From an uncultured Paracoccaceae bacterium (lineage in GTDB: Bacteria; Pseudomonadota; Alphaproteobacteria; Rhodobacterales; Rhodobacteraceae), in NCBI GenBank assembly GCA_947500775.1, contig CANMTD010000002.1:62001-126000 (forward strand): 64,000 nucleotides of DNA. Direction: 5' to 3'. How positions within the stretch are numbered: the stretch's first letter is position 1; each line of letters begins with the position of its first letter. Both the position numbers and the translations under genes were made by a program. A model generated the notes under the pieces. The model ran no database searches. It was given only the letters and a program-made list of their open reading frames with translations, and was not told the origin of the DNA. This document shows positions 42,934 to 51,790 of this stretch, one piece after another.

Positions 42934-44552
42934 CCAGGGAACGCCTTTATCTTTTCGACACCACTTTGCGCGACGGCCAGCAAACGCAGGGCGTGCAGTT
43001 TTCCACCGCCGAAAAGCTTCAGATCGCCGAAACGCTGGACGCGCTGGGCGTCGATCATATCGAAGGCGGCTGGCCCGGCGCCAACCCCACCGACAGCGCG
43101 TTTTTCGAAACGCCTCCGAAAACCCGCGCGACATTCACCGCTTTCGGCATGACCAAACGTGCCGGGCGCAGCGCCGAAAACGACGATGTGCTGGCCGCCG
43201 TGCTGAACGCGGGTACCCCTGCCGTCTGTCTGGTCGGCAAGACCCATGATTTCCACGTCGAAACCGCGCTGGGCATCACGCTGGACGAAAACCGCGACAA
43301 TATCGCCAAATCCATCGCCTATCTGGTGGCGCAGGGACGCGAGGCGCTGTTTGACGCCGAACATTTCTTTGACGGCTACAAGGCCAACCCCGATTATGCG
43401 CTGAGCTGCCTGAAAGCCGCCCATGACGCGGGCGCGCGCTGGGTCGTGCTGTGCGATACCAACGGCGGCACCCTGCCGGATGACATTCACCGCATCACCG
43501 CCGCCGTGATCGCCGCAGGCATCCCCGGCGACCGTCTGGGCATTCACACCCATAACGACACCGGCACCGCCGTTGCCGGATCGCTGGCGGCGGTGGATGC
43601 GGGCGCGCGCCAGATTCAGGGCACGCTGAACGGGCTGGGCGAACGTTGTGGCAATGCCAACCTAGTGTCGCTGATCCCGACCCTTTTGCTGAAAGAGCCC
43701 TATCGCAGCCGTTATGACACCGGGGTCGATGCGGGCGGGCTGGCCGCGCTGACCCGCGCCTCGCGTCTGCTGGACGATATCCTGAACCGGGTGCCACGCA
43801 AAAGCGCGCCCTATGTCGGGGCCTCGGCCTTTGCGCATAAGGCCGGGCTGCACGCCAGCGCGATCCTCAAGGACCCCACGACCTATGAACATATCGACCC
43901 TGCGCTGGTCGGCAACGCCCGGGTCATTCCGATGTCCAATCAGGCCGGGCAGTCCAACCTGCGGCGGCGGCTGGCCGAGGCCGGGCTGGAGGTGGCCAGG
44001 GACGATCCCGCATTGGTGCGGATACTGGACGAGATCAAGGCGCGCGAAACTCAGGGCTATGCCTTTGACACGGCGCAGGCCAGTTTCGAACTGGTCGCCC
44101 GGCGCGAACTGGGGCTGCTGCCGCAGTTTTTCGAGGTCAAGCGCTATAAGGTGACGGTCGAGCGGCGCAAGAACAAATACGACCGCATGATCAGCCTGTC
44201 CGAAGCGGTCGTCGTGGTCAAAATCGGCAATGAGAAAAAGCTGAGCGTGTCGGAAAGCCTGGATGCCGAAGGCTGTGACCGCGGCCCGGTCAACGCGCTG
44301 GCCAAGGCGCTGGCCAAGGATCTGGGGCCGTATCAGCAGATCATCGACGATCTGCGGCTGGTCGATTTCAAGGTGCGCATCACCCAAGGCGGGACCGAGG
44401 CCGTGACCCGCGTCATCATCGACAGCGAGGACGGGCAGGGGCGGCGCTGGTCGACCGTGGGCGTGTCGCCCAACATCATAGACGCCTCGTTCGAGGCGCT
44501 GCTGGATGCGATCAACTGGAAACTTGTACGCGACGGGGCCGGGGCACCATGA
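42930..44552 (+). CDS. cimA: (R)-citramalate synthase
   Basis: Condenses pyruvate and acetyl-CoA to citramalate, the threonine-independent route to 2-oxobutyrate for isoleucine. The DRE-TIM motif is LFDTTLRDGQQTQG near residue 8, the metal site has GIHTHNDTG near 205, and the C-terminal regulatory LeuA-type dimer domain starts near 395. The length of 540 residues and the DGQQT start fit the long CimA group more than LeuA or NifV. AAGGGGGA six bases before the ATG is a good ribosome site. It feeds acetolactate synthase encoded by ilvBN in this window. A methyltransferase gene is coupled downstream. Confidence 0.94.
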   Translation: MTRERLYLFDTTLRDGQQTQGVQFSTAEKLQIAETLDALGVDHIEGGWPGANPTDSAFFETPPKTRATFTAFGMTKRAGRSAENDDVLAAVLNAGTPAVCLVGKTHDFHVETALGITLDENRDNIAKSIAYLVAQGREALFDAEHFFDGYKANPDYALSCLKAAHDAGARWVVLCDTNGGTLPDDIHRITAAVIAAGIPGDRLGIHTHNDTGTAVAGSLAAVDAGARQIQGTLNGLGERCGNANLVSLIPTLLLKEPYRSRYDTGVDAGGLAALTRASRLLDDILNRVPRKSAPYVGASAFAHKAGLHASAILKDPTTYEHIDPALVGNARVIPMSNQAGQSNLRRRLAEAGLEVARDDPALVRILDEIKARETQGYAFDTAQASFELVARRELGLLPQFFEVKRYKVTVERRKNKYDRMISLSEAVVVVKIGNEKKLSVSESLDAEGCDRGPVNALAKALAKDLGPYQQIIDDLRLVDFKVRITQGGTEAVTRVIIDSEDGQGRRWSTVGVSPNIIDASFEALLDAINWKLVRDGAGAP

Positions 44553-45292
44553 ACCGCAAGGCATTTTTCACCCTGCACCGGGACCTGCCCCGCGAAGGTC
44601 CGGGCGAACGGTCCGATGTGTCCTGGGCGGCCGAGGTGCTGGGCCTGAAGCGTGACGCCCGGATCTGCGACGCGGCCTGCGGGCCGGGCGCGGATATCCC
44701 CGCGCTGCTCTTCGCCGCGCCCGAGGCGCGCGTGACCGGTTTCGACCTGCATCAGCCGTTCGTGGACGATGCGGCGGCCCGGTTCGCGCGTGACGACCGG
44801 GTGACGATCCTGCGCGGGCGGCTGATCGCGGATGACGCCGACGATCTGCCCGATCCGGTCGATCTGGGGCCGTTCGATTTGATCTGGTGCGCCGGGGCGG
44901 CCTATTTCCATGGGGTGACCGAGGTGCTGCGCGCCTGGCGTCCGGCCCTGGCGCCGGGCGGGGCCATTGCCTTTTCCGACGCGGTTTACCTGACCGATAC
45001 GCCTTGTGCGGCGGTGCGTCAGAACTGGGCGGAATACCCTGCGATGACCGTTGCCGACGGCGTGGCCGCGCGGATCAAAGCCGCAGGGTACGAGATCGTT
45101 CAGACCCGCGTTCTGGGCGATGCTGCATGGGAAGGATACTATGGCCCCACCGAACGGCGGATCGAAAAGCTGCGCCCGGGGGCCGACGCCGCCCTGACCC
45201 AGGTGCTGGACGAGGCCGCGCAAGAGGCCCGCGTCTGGCGCGAGCATCGCGACGAATTCGGCTATCTTCTGTCGATCGTGCGCCCGGCATGA
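44549..45292 (+). CDS. SAM-dependent methyltransferase
   Basis: Class I methyltransferase of 247 residues. SAM motif I is ICDAACGPGADIPALLF near residue 38, the acidic loop is VTGFDLHQPFVDDA near 60, and motif IV is FDLIWCAGAAYFHG near 110. The start ATG at 44549 lies in the cimA stop, and its stop overlaps the next start, so three genes are coupled. The substrate is unknown; the fold is that of small-molecule methyltransferases. Confidence 0.82.
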   Translation: MNRKAFFTLHRDLPREGPGERSDVSWAAEVLGLKRDARICDAACGPGADIPALLFAAPEARVTGFDLHQPFVDDAAARFARDDRVTILRGRLIADDADDLPDPVDLGPFDLIWCAGAAYFHGVTEVLRAWRPALAPGGAIAFSDAVYLTDTPCAAVRQNWAEYPAMTVADGVAARIKAAGYEIVQTRVLGDAAWEGYYGPTERRIEKLRPGADAALTQVLDEAAQEARVWREHRDEFGYLLSIVRPA

Positions 45293-46059
45293 GCGTTCAG
45301 GCCTGCGCAGAACTGGTGCAACGCGGCGATCCCGACCGGTTTCTGGCGGCGATGGCGGCCCCGCCTGCGGCGCGTGCGGTGCTGTTCCCGCTTTATGCGC
45401 TGAACCTTGAAATTGCGCGCGCGCCCTGGGTCACGGCGGAACCGATGATCGCGGAAATGCGTCTGCAATGGTGGCGCGACGCGCTGGATGAGATCGCCAA
45501 AGGCGGTGCGGTGCGGCGGCACGAGGTCGTGACCCCGCTGTCCGAGGTGCTGGATGCGACCGGGGCCGCGCTGCTGGGCGGGCTGGCCGATGCCCGCCGC
45601 TGGGACATCTACCGCGACCCGTTCGAGGATGCGGCGCATTTCGACCGCTATATCAACGCGACCTCGGGGCATCTGATCTGGACGGCGGCCCGCCTGCTGG
45701 GCGCGGCGGACGAGGCCGAACCGGTGATCCGCGATCTGGCCCATGCCGCCGGTGTCGCCAACTGGTTGCTGGCCATCCCCGAGCTTGAGGCGCGGGGGCG
45801 CATTCCGCTGGTCGATGGCAGGCCCGAAGGGGTCAGCGCCTTGGCCAGCCGGGCACTGATGCGGTTGAGGTCTGCGCGCCAACAACGCAGGCAGGTGCCC
45901 GCATCCGCAGGCCCCGCGCTTTACGCGGCTTGGCGGGCGGGTCCGGTTCTGCAGGCCGCCGCTCGCGATCCGTCACGGGTCATCGACGGGCAACTGCAAA
46001 CCTCGGAATTCAAACGCCGGGGCGGGTTGCTGTGGGCCAGCCTGACGGGGCGGTGGTAG
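45289..46059 (+). CDS. Squalene/phytoene synthase-fold protein (NDUFAF6-like)
   Basis: Protein of 256 residues with the trans-isoprenyl diphosphate synthase fold. The first Asp-rich region reads LQWWRDALDEIAKG near residue 60 and the second site is weak (FEDAAHFDRYINATSG near 115). This degenerate pattern matches the alphaproteobacterial homologs of mitochondrial NDUFAF6, a complex I assembly factor, more than active phytoene synthases, and no carotenoid genes are nearby. A role in respiratory complex I assembly is therefore inferred. The ATG at 45289 overlaps the previous stop. Confidence 0.8.
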   Translation: MSVQACAELVQRGDPDRFLAAMAAPPAARAVLFPLYALNLEIARAPWVTAEPMIAEMRLQWWRDALDEIAKGGAVRRHEVVTPLSEVLDATGAALLGGLADARRWDIYRDPFEDAAHFDRYINATSGHLIWTAARLLGAADEAEPVIRDLAHAAGVANWLLAIPELEARGRIPLVDGRPEGVSALASRALMRLRSARQQRRQVPASAGPALYAAWRAGPVLQAAARDPSRVIDGQLQTSEFKRRGGLLWASLTGRW

Positions 46060-46083
46060 TTCAGAATACACAAGCTTTGTGGG

Positions 46084-46121
46084 CCGATAGAGAATGCATT
46101 TAAATAATTGCATTTTATCGG
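46084..46121. repeat. Nested inverted repeat before the 35-codon gene
   Basis: CCGATA (46084-46089) pairs with TATCGG (46116-46121), and inside it AATGCA (46093-46098) pairs with TGCATT (46109-46114). The last G of the outer arm is the first base of the GGAG ribosome site of the next ORF. The segment is AT-rich compared with its surroundings. It may be an operator, or a hairpin ending the upstream operon. Confidence 0.55.
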
Positions 46122-46130
46122 AGTTGAACA

Positions 46131-46238
46131 ATGGCGTTTACATTTAAAGAAACACAAATTGTAAAAGGTATGCTGGATCGAGGTGACAAGCAGCATGACA
46201 TTGAGGCTCTTAATGATGCGATCGAAAAGATTTCATAA
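46131..46238 (+). CDS. Small HTH-like protein, probably a fragment
   Basis: A 35-codon ORF, MAFTFKETQIVKGMLDRGDK then QHDIEALNDAIEKIS. GGAG lies eight bases before the ATG. The block IVKGMLDRGDKQHDI is the first helix-turn-helix part of a family of small alphaproteobacterial DNA-binding proteins that usually continue AAWFGVNGGRI; here it ends early with an unrelated short tail. It could be a remnant or a real micro-protein. It is AT-rich against a GC-rich background and stops one base before the end of the MFS gene on the other strand. Confidence 0.55.
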   Translation: MAFTFKETQIVKGMLDRGDKQHDIEALNDAIEKIS

Positions 46239-46239
46239 T

Positions 46240-47457
46240 CTACGCTTCGCGCGGGCGCATCACCAGCCAGATCAGCGCGCCGCCCGCAAGCGCCAGCAAC
46301 GGGATCATCGCCAGATTGACCGAGGCCCAGCCCTGCTGCGCGGTCCCGCCCGAACAGTTCATCAACCCGCCCGAGGCCAGCGAGGCAAAGGTCACCCCGC
46401 CGAACACGATCAGATCGTTCAGACCCTGTACCCGGCCACGCTCTTCCGGGGCATGGGCGCCGGCCAGCATGGCGGTGGCGCCGATGAAGCCGAAGTTCCA
46501 GCCGATCCCCAACAGGACCAGCGCGACAAAGAAATGTTCCAGCTCGACCCCGGCCAGCCCGACAAGCCCGGCGGCGGCCAGAATGGCCAGACCGGTGGCG
46601 ACGATCCGTTCCACCCCGAAGCGGGCGATCAGATGGCCGGTGAAAAAGCTGGGCGCGAACATCGCCAGGACATGGGCGGTCACCACATTGGCCGCATCGT
46701 TGGTTTCAAACCCGCAGCCGACCACCGCCAGCGGGGTCGAGGTCATGACAAGGTTCATCAGCGCGTAAGACACCAGCGCGCAGATCATCGCCACCGCGAC
46801 GCGCGGGGTTTTCAGCAGCTCGAACCGCGACCGGCCCTTGGGGGCATCATGGTCGGGGGCGGCGGGTGTCGGGATATCCAGCAGGAAAAACAGCAGCGCG
46901 CCCAGAAGGTTGATCGCGATCACCGCCATATAGGTGCCCAGAAACGGCACCACCATGGACTGGCTGGTCAGCTTGACCAGTTGCGGCCCGATGATGGCCG
47001 AGGCCAGACCGCCTGCCATGACATAGGAAATCGCCTTGGGACGGAAGGCGTCCGAGGCGGTGTCAGCGGCGGCAAACCGGTAAAACCCGTGCGCCGACAT
47101 ATAGATGCCGGTAAAGAACGACCCAAGCAGGAACAGCGGGAACGAGGCCTGCAGCAACCCGTAGGCGCCGATCGCCGCCCCGATGGTGCCGCCTGCGGCC
47201 CCCACGAAGAACCCGGCACGCCGCCCGTATTTCTGCATGATCGACGACAGCGGCGTGGCCGCCAGCATGGACCCCAGAACGATCAGCGAAATCGGCAGCG
47301 TCGCCCAGCAGGGGTTCGCGGCCAGCGATTGCCCGGCCAGCCCGCCGATGGTGAAGATCATCGGCATCTGCGCGCCCAACAGCGCCTGTGCCAGCACCAG
47401 AACGATGACGTTGCGGGTGGCGCGGCTGTCGGATGTGGGGGCGGTCATATCTGTCAT
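46240..47457 (-). CDS. MFS family transporter
   Basis: Twelve-helix major facilitator transporter of 405 residues. Conserved loops are seen: the 2-3 loop IMQKYGRRAGFFVGA near residue 75, the acidic/Gly helices ASAIIGPQLVKL near 150, and the second-half loop HLIARFGVERIVATG near 265. The cytoplasmic centre is short and charged (PDHDAPKGRSRFELLKTPRV). The substrate is unknown; a drug or metabolite exporter is the usual guess. It is divergent from the AlkA-like gene, with 150 bases between the starts. Confidence 0.85.
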   Translation of the reverse strand: MTDMTAPTSDSRATRNVIVLVLAQALLGAQMPMIFTIGGLAGQSLAANPCWATLPISLIVLGSMLAATPLSSIMQKYGRRAGFFVGAAGGTIGAAIGAYGLLQASFPLFLLGSFFTGIYMSAHGFYRFAAADTASDAFRPKAISYVMAGGLASAIIGPQLVKLTSQSMVVPFLGTYMAVIAINLLGALLFFLLDIPTPAAPDHDAPKGRSRFELLKTPRVAVAMICALVSYALMNLVMTSTPLAVVGCGFETNDAANVVTAHVLAMFAPSFFTGHLIARFGVERIVATGLAILAAAGLVGLAGVELEHFFVALVLLGIGWNFGFIGATAMLAGAHAPEERGRVQGLNDLIVFGGVTFASLASGGLMNCSGGTAQQGWASVNLAMIPLLALAGGALIWLVMRPREA

Positions 47458-47607
47458 GGGTCCGGATTACTCTTCCAATGCGATGGGTAAAAGCGCGAAA
47501 TTGTACCAATCTGCCAGTCATTGAAGGAAAAATAGTCTTTGGTAAAACCGCCCGTGACTTTTGTTCCGGGATGCGGGACATATCATGTCAAGCAGCTGGA
47601 GGCAGCC

Positions 47608-48237
47608 ATGGTCGGGCGGATCATCGAAACACCGGAATGCGTGGCCGAAGGCGCGGATTTTCTGGCCGGGTGCGAGCCGCAGTTTGCCAAGGCTCTGGCG
47701 CTGACCGGGCCGCTGCCGCTGCGGCGGCGCAAGGACGGGTTCGAACCTTTGCTCAGCGCGATTGTCAGCCAGCAGATATCGGTGGCGGCGGCGGATGCGA
47801 TCTGGGGCCGGATGAAAACGGCCCGTCTGATCGGCCCGCGCAAGATCGGCTGGGCCAGCGACGACGAGCTGCGCGCCTGCGGGCTGAGCCGTCAGAAAAT
47901 CCGCTATGCCCGCGCGCTGGCGGGGGCCGGGATCAACTATCGCGCGCTGCGCGACCTGCCCAACGATCAGGTGATCGCGACATTGGTCGAAGTGCCGGGC
48001 ATCGGCCGCTGGACGGCCGAGATTTACGCGATGTTTTCGCTGGGGCGGGCCGATGTCTTCGCCCCCGGCGATCTGGCCCTGCAGGAGGCCGCGAAACTCC
48101 TGTTCGATCTGCCCAAGCGGCCCACCGAAAAACAGATCCGCGACATGGCCGCCGCATGGTCGCCCTGGCGCGGCGTTGCGGCCCGCGCGCTTTGGGCCTA
48201 TTACCACGTCGCGAAATCCAGGGAAGGAATACGATGA
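47608..48237 (+). CDS. DNA-3-methyladenine glycosylase II family protein (AlkA-like)
   Basis: Base-excision repair enzyme of the helix-hairpin-helix superfamily, 209 residues. The HhH motif is LVEVPGIGRWTAEIYAMF near residue 128, followed by the catalytic Asp in DVFAPGDLALQEA near 153. ISRQ-type pocket ILSAIVSQQIS is near 50. It lacks the N-terminal domain of E. coli AlkA, as usual for the short form. TGGAGGCAGCC before the ATG at 47608 decides the start against an upstream TTG. It is coupled to the esterase by ATGA. A second alkylation repair gene, ada, lies 10 kb away. Confidence 0.9.
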   Translation: MVGRIIETPECVAEGADFLAGCEPQFAKALALTGPLPLRRRKDGFEPLLSAIVSQQISVAAADAIWGRMKTARLIGPRKIGWASDDELRACGLSRQKIRYARALAGAGINYRALRDLPNDQVIATLVEVPGIGRWTAEIYAMFSLGRADVFAPGDLALQEAAKLLFDLPKRPTEKQIRDMAAAWSPWRGVAARALWAYYHVAKSREGIR

Positions 48238-48899
48238 CACGAGTGTTAAGGGCAGGCCGCAAGGGCCCGCTGTCGGGCGAGGTGAAATCGGTCGTGGTTT
48301 TCCTGCATGGCTATGGCGCCAACGGGGCCGATCTGCTGGGTCTTGCCGATCCGCTGGGCGAACATCTGCCCGATACGCTGTTCATCGCGCCCGATGCGCC
48401 GGAATCGGTGCCCGGCGCGCCGATGGGGTATCAGTGGTTCCCGATCCCGTGGATCGACGGTTCCAGCGAGGAAGAGGCCGAACGCGGCATGGCGGCGGCC
48501 AGCGACGATCTGAACGCGTTTCTGGACGCGGTGATGGTGGACGAAGACGTGCTGCCCGAACAGGTGGTCCTGTTCGGATTTTCGCAAGGCACGATGATGA
48601 GCCTGCACGTCGCCCCGCGCCGCGAAGATGCGGTGGCCGGGATCGTCGGCTTTTCCGGGCGCCTGCTGGTGCCCGAAATGCTGGCCGATGAAACCGTCAG
48701 CCGCCCGCCGATCCTGTTGGTGCATGGCGATGAGGATGAGGTCGTGCCGATCCAGTCCCTGCCTGCCGCGATCGAGGCTTTGCAGGGCGCGGAGTTCAAG
48801 GATGTCTATGCCCATGTCATGAAAGGCACCGCCCACGGCATCGCCCCCGACGGGCTGAGCGTCGCGCTGGCCTTCATGCGGGACAAGCTGGGGCTGTAA
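48234..48899 (+). CDS. Alpha/beta hydrolase (phospholipase/carboxylesterase family)
   Basis: Serine esterase of 221 residues in the YpfH/carboxylesterase group. The oxyanion block is VVVFLHGYGANGADLLG near residue 21. The nucleophile Ser is in VLFGFSQGTMMSL near 118, the acid in VHGDEDEVVPIQ near 166 and the His in GTAHGIAPDG near 199. No signal peptide, so a cytoplasmic enzyme. GGAAGGAATACG precedes the ATG, which overlaps the glycosylase stop. Confidence 0.88.
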   Translation: MTRVLRAGRKGPLSGEVKSVVVFLHGYGANGADLLGLADPLGEHLPDTLFIAPDAPESVPGAPMGYQWFPIPWIDGSSEEEAERGMAAASDDLNAFLDAVMVDEDVLPEQVVLFGFSQGTMMSLHVAPRREDAVAGIVGFSGRLLVPEMLADETVSRPPILLVHGDEDEVVPIQSLPAAIEALQGAEFKDVYAHVMKGTAHGIAPDGLSVALAFMRDKLGL

Positions 48900-49074
48900 C
48901 CGGTCGCTGCTACGATTTTTGCGAAATTGGGACCAGGCTGATGTTGGCATTTCTGCGCAACTGTTTGGGAATTAACGCGGTCTTGCCCTTCACGTGGCCA
49001 TGCGCGATGCTCTTGACAAGAAACGTCAAATTCGAAGAAGGTCATCAAAATTCCGTCTACTTGTGAGGTCCCCA

Positions 49075-49395
49075 GTGAAAAATGTTTCTATGTTAGCAAT
49101 TTTCTTGAGTCTTGGTGCGTGTGCTGAATCCGTAGCCCCGGCGATTAAGGGAAGTGAACACAGCAATGTAAGAGCGCTTAAAATCGGTATGCCTGCTGAC
49201 GAGGTGACTCAAGCTATCGGCAGTTTTCAAAGTGAAAGCTTTGATGCCAGCAATAGCATCAATTCTTGCCGGTCTTTTCAGTATGATGAAACTTTCGACC
49301 TGAAATATGTGCATGTCTATTTTGTTGATGGAAAAGTTGTTTCTGCCTCTGACGGACATAAAGGTTTTTGCCTTTATGGTGACGACGTCCTCTAA
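49075..49395 (+). CDS. Small BamE/SmpA-like lipoprotein, AT-rich
   Basis: Predicted outer-membrane lipoprotein of 106 residues. The GTG start at 49075 follows GAGGT five bases before it and opens a short signal peptide VKNVSMLAIFLSLGAC; the lipobox is LGAC. The mature part has the BamE/OmlA pattern ALKIGMPADEVTQAIGSF near residue 37 and VHVYFVDGKVVSAS near 84. Cysteines at SCRSF and GFCLYG may form a disulfide. Its base composition is far poorer in GC than its neighbours. It is too divergent to be the main BamE; a recently acquired BamE-like protein is more likely. Confidence 0.68.
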   Translation: MKNVSMLAIFLSLGACAESVAPAIKGSEHSNVRALKIGMPADEVTQAIGSFQSESFDASNSINSCRSFQYDETFDLKYVHVYFVDGKVVSASDGHKGFCLYGDDVL

Positions 49396-49529
49396 AGGGG
49401 CGCATGTTCGCATCTGCATAAACCAGACCGATTGTACCACATGCCTTGATTGACCTTGCCCGGATGGCAAGCTTGTGATCGATGACACGTGCGCTGCGCG
49501 CTTTTACAACTCAATTGGTATGGCGTTTT

Positions 49530-49568
49530 GCAAAGAGGCCCCGGCGTTTTGCGCCGGGGCCTCTTTGC
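49530..49568. terminator. 17-bp perfect hairpin between convergent units
   Basis: GCAAAGAGGCCCCGGCG (49530-49546) pairs fully with the segment 49552-49568, with a five-base loop. It lies 41 bases after the stop of the minus-strand molybdenum hydroxylase gene and downstream of the lipoprotein gene. There is no T-run on either side, so it may stop transcription with Rho or protect 3' ends. Confidence 0.65.
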
Positions 49569-49608
49569 GTCCCCAGATCAGGAACGCATATTTTCGCAGC
49601 CTAGGCGA

Positions 49609-51786
49609 TCACACGAATTCGATACCGTGATCGGTCATCGGCAGTTTCGTGATCCGTTTGCCGGTGGCCGCCGCGATGGCGTTGGCAAGGGCGGGGCCGG
49701 CGGGTGGGGTGCCGGGTTCGCCGACGCCTGTGGGGGCTTCGGTGCTGGGGACGATATGCACCTCGATCACGCCGATATCGGGCATGCGCAGCGGCTCAAA
49801 GTCGGGAAAGTTGGCCTGATCCACCACGCCTTCGGTCATCGTGATCTTGTCGCGCATCACATGCCCGATGCCAAAGCCGATGCCGCCTTCCATCTGGGCC
49901 TTGATCACATCGGGGTTCACCGCCACGCCGCAATCCACGGCGCAGACAACCCTGTCGATCCGGATCGCGCCATCGATGTCCGACACCTCGACCACCTGCG
50001 CGACATAGCTGCCAAAGCTTTTGTGAACCGCGACGCCGCGACCGCGCCCGGCGGGCAGGGGGGTGTCCCAGCCCGATTTCTCGGCCACCAGTTCCAGCAC
50101 GCCGCGCAGCCGTCGCTGATCGGTATTGCTGTCATCGGCCAGCAGCTCCCTCCGCAGCGCCACGGGGTCGCGCCCGGCGGCCTTTGCCGCCATGTCCAGC
50201 GCCACCTCTTTGGCATAGGCGGTGTGGCTGTGCCCGACCGAGCGCCACCAGAGCACCGGCATCGGCGAGGTCCAGTCGCTCAGCCCGACCGACATCGCCG
50301 GGATCGCATAGAGGTTGTCGGCCAGCCCTTCGGTTGAGGTGTGATCGACCCCGTCGTGCACGGTAAACGCCTCGAACGGGGTGCCTTTCATGATGGATTG
50401 CGCGGCGATCCGGTGATCCCAGCCGGTGATGTTGCCATCGCCGTCCAGCCCGATCCGGGCGCGGTGCGCTGCCACGGGGCGGAAGAACCCGCCCGCCAGA
50501 TCATCCTCGCGCGTCCAGACCAGTTTGACCGGGCGCGTGCCCCCCAGCGCGGCATAGGCAAAGGCGGCCTCGCGGTTGTAATCCGTGACCGTATTGGCGC
50601 GCCGCCCGAAAGACCCGCCGGCATAGACCGTTTCAATTTCGACCTGTTCGGGATCAAGGCCCAGAATGCCTGCGACCGTGGGTTTGGTCAGCGCCGGGAA
50701 CTGGCAGCCGTCATAGACGCGCACGCCGGTTTCGGTGGCCGCGATGGTGCAGTTCAGCGGTTCCATCGGGGCGTGGGCAAGGTTGGGAAACAGGAACTCG
50801 GCCTCGACCACCTGCGCGGCGGCCTCAAGTGCGGCACCGCTGTCGGCGCGGGTCACGCCAGCGGCGGCCTCATACTGAGGTGCATCCAGCAGGGCGATAT
50901 GTCCGGCCTCGATCTGCGGGGTGGACCGGGTTTCGGAGGCGCTGAAATCCCATTCCGCGGTGATCGCGTCGCGCGCCTGAATGGCGGCCCATGTGGTGGT
51001 GCCGTAAACGGCGACGCCCGCACCATTGTCCAGGGCCTTGGCGTCGACAAAGCCCTGTACACCCGCCGCTTCGCCCAGAGTGAAGCCTGTCAGTTTTCCC
51101 CCGAATTTCGGCGATCGCAGCAGCACCGCATAGACCATATCGGGCAGGCGCACATCCATCGCAAAGATCGCGGTGCCATCGGTTTTGCCAACGCTGTCCT
51201 TGCGGGGCAGGGTGGCATTGCCGATCAGTTTGAACGCGGCGGGGTCTTTCAGCACCGGTTCGGCGGGCGGGGTCAGATCGGCAGCGGCATCGACAAACGT
51301 CCCGTAATGCGCGCTGTGATCGCCCGCCCGCAGGATGCCCTTGTCGACGGTGATATCGGCCGGGGCCACGCCCCAGGCCTGTGCCGCGGCCTGAACCAGA
51401 ACCGCGCGGGCGGCGGCGCCTGCCTGACGGTACTGCATGAACGAATTGGCCATGGCGGTGGACCCGCCGGTGCCCTGCGATCCGAATAAGAGGTTGGCAT
51501 AAAGCGCATCATTGGCCGGGGCGAATTCGATCTGAACGGTGGCCCAGTCGGCGTCCATTTCTTCGGCGATCAGGGTGGTCAGGCCGGTGGTGGTGCCCTG
51601 ACCCATTTCGAAATGTTTCAGGATGACGGTCAGCGTGCCGTCGGCGGCGACTTTCACGAAAGGGTTCAACTGGGCGTTCGCGGGACCTGCGGCCAGCACG
51701 CCCTTGGGGGTGAACCCGACCAAAAGGGCGGCCCCGGTTGCGGCGACCCCGGTCAGAAAACCACGGCGCGAGGTTTCGATGGTCAT
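49609..51786 (-). CDS. Molybdopterin-binding aldehyde/xanthine dehydrogenase family large subunit, Tat-exported
   Basis: Molybdenum hydroxylase large subunit of 725 residues, of the isoquinoline 1-oxidoreductase beta type. It begins with a Tat signal: TIETSRRGFLTGVAATGAAL. The two molybdopterin regions are seen in ILKHFEMGQGTTTGLTTLI near residue 48, APMEPLNCTIAA near 340 and VVWRSVGHSHTAYAKE-like text near 520 (VLWWRSVGHSHTAY). The C-terminal PTGVGEPGTPPAGPALANAI near 690 holds the Glu expected as catalytic base. Periplasmic location follows from the Tat signal. The substrate is probably an aldehyde or N-heterocycle. GGAGG precedes ATG 51786. The Fe-S subunit gene lies four bases upstream. 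Confidence 0.9.
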   Translation of the reverse strand: MTIETSRRGFLTGVAATGAALLVGFTPKGVLAAGPANAQLNPFVKVAADGTLTVILKHFEMGQGTTTGLTTLIAEEMDADWATVQIEFAPANDALYANLLFGSQGTGGSTAMANSFMQYRQAGAAARAVLVQAAAQAWGVAPADITVDKGILRAGDHSAHYGTFVDAAADLTPPAEPVLKDPAAFKLIGNATLPRKDSVGKTDGTAIFAMDVRLPDMVYAVLLRSPKFGGKLTGFTLGEAAGVQGFVDAKALDNGAGVAVYGTTTWAAIQARDAITAEWDFSASETRSTPQIEAGHIALLDAPQYEAAAGVTRADSGAALEAAAQVVEAEFLFPNLAHAPMEPLNCTIAATETGVRVYDGCQFPALTKPTVAGILGLDPEQVEIETVYAGGSFGRRANTVTDYNREAAFAYAALGGTRPVKLVWTREDDLAGGFFRPVAAHRARIGLDGDGNITGWDHRIAAQSIMKGTPFEAFTVHDGVDHTSTEGLADNLYAIPAMSVGLSDWTSPMPVLWWRSVGHSHTAYAKEVALDMAAKAAGRDPVALRRELLADDSNTDQRRLRGVLELVAEKSGWDTPLPAGRGRGVAVHKSFGSYVAQVVEVSDIDGAIRIDRVVCAVDCGVAVNPDVIKAQMEGGIGFGIGHVMRDKITMTEGVVDQANFPDFEPLRMPDIGVIEVHIVPSTEAPTGVGEPGTPPAGPALANAIAAATGKRITKLPMTDHGIEFV

Positions 51787-51790
51787 GATC

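Noticed and set aside
49396-49529. Small gene or tRNA in the gap after the lipoprotein gene
   Set aside because: No ORF with a ribosome site and no cloverleaf could be built.
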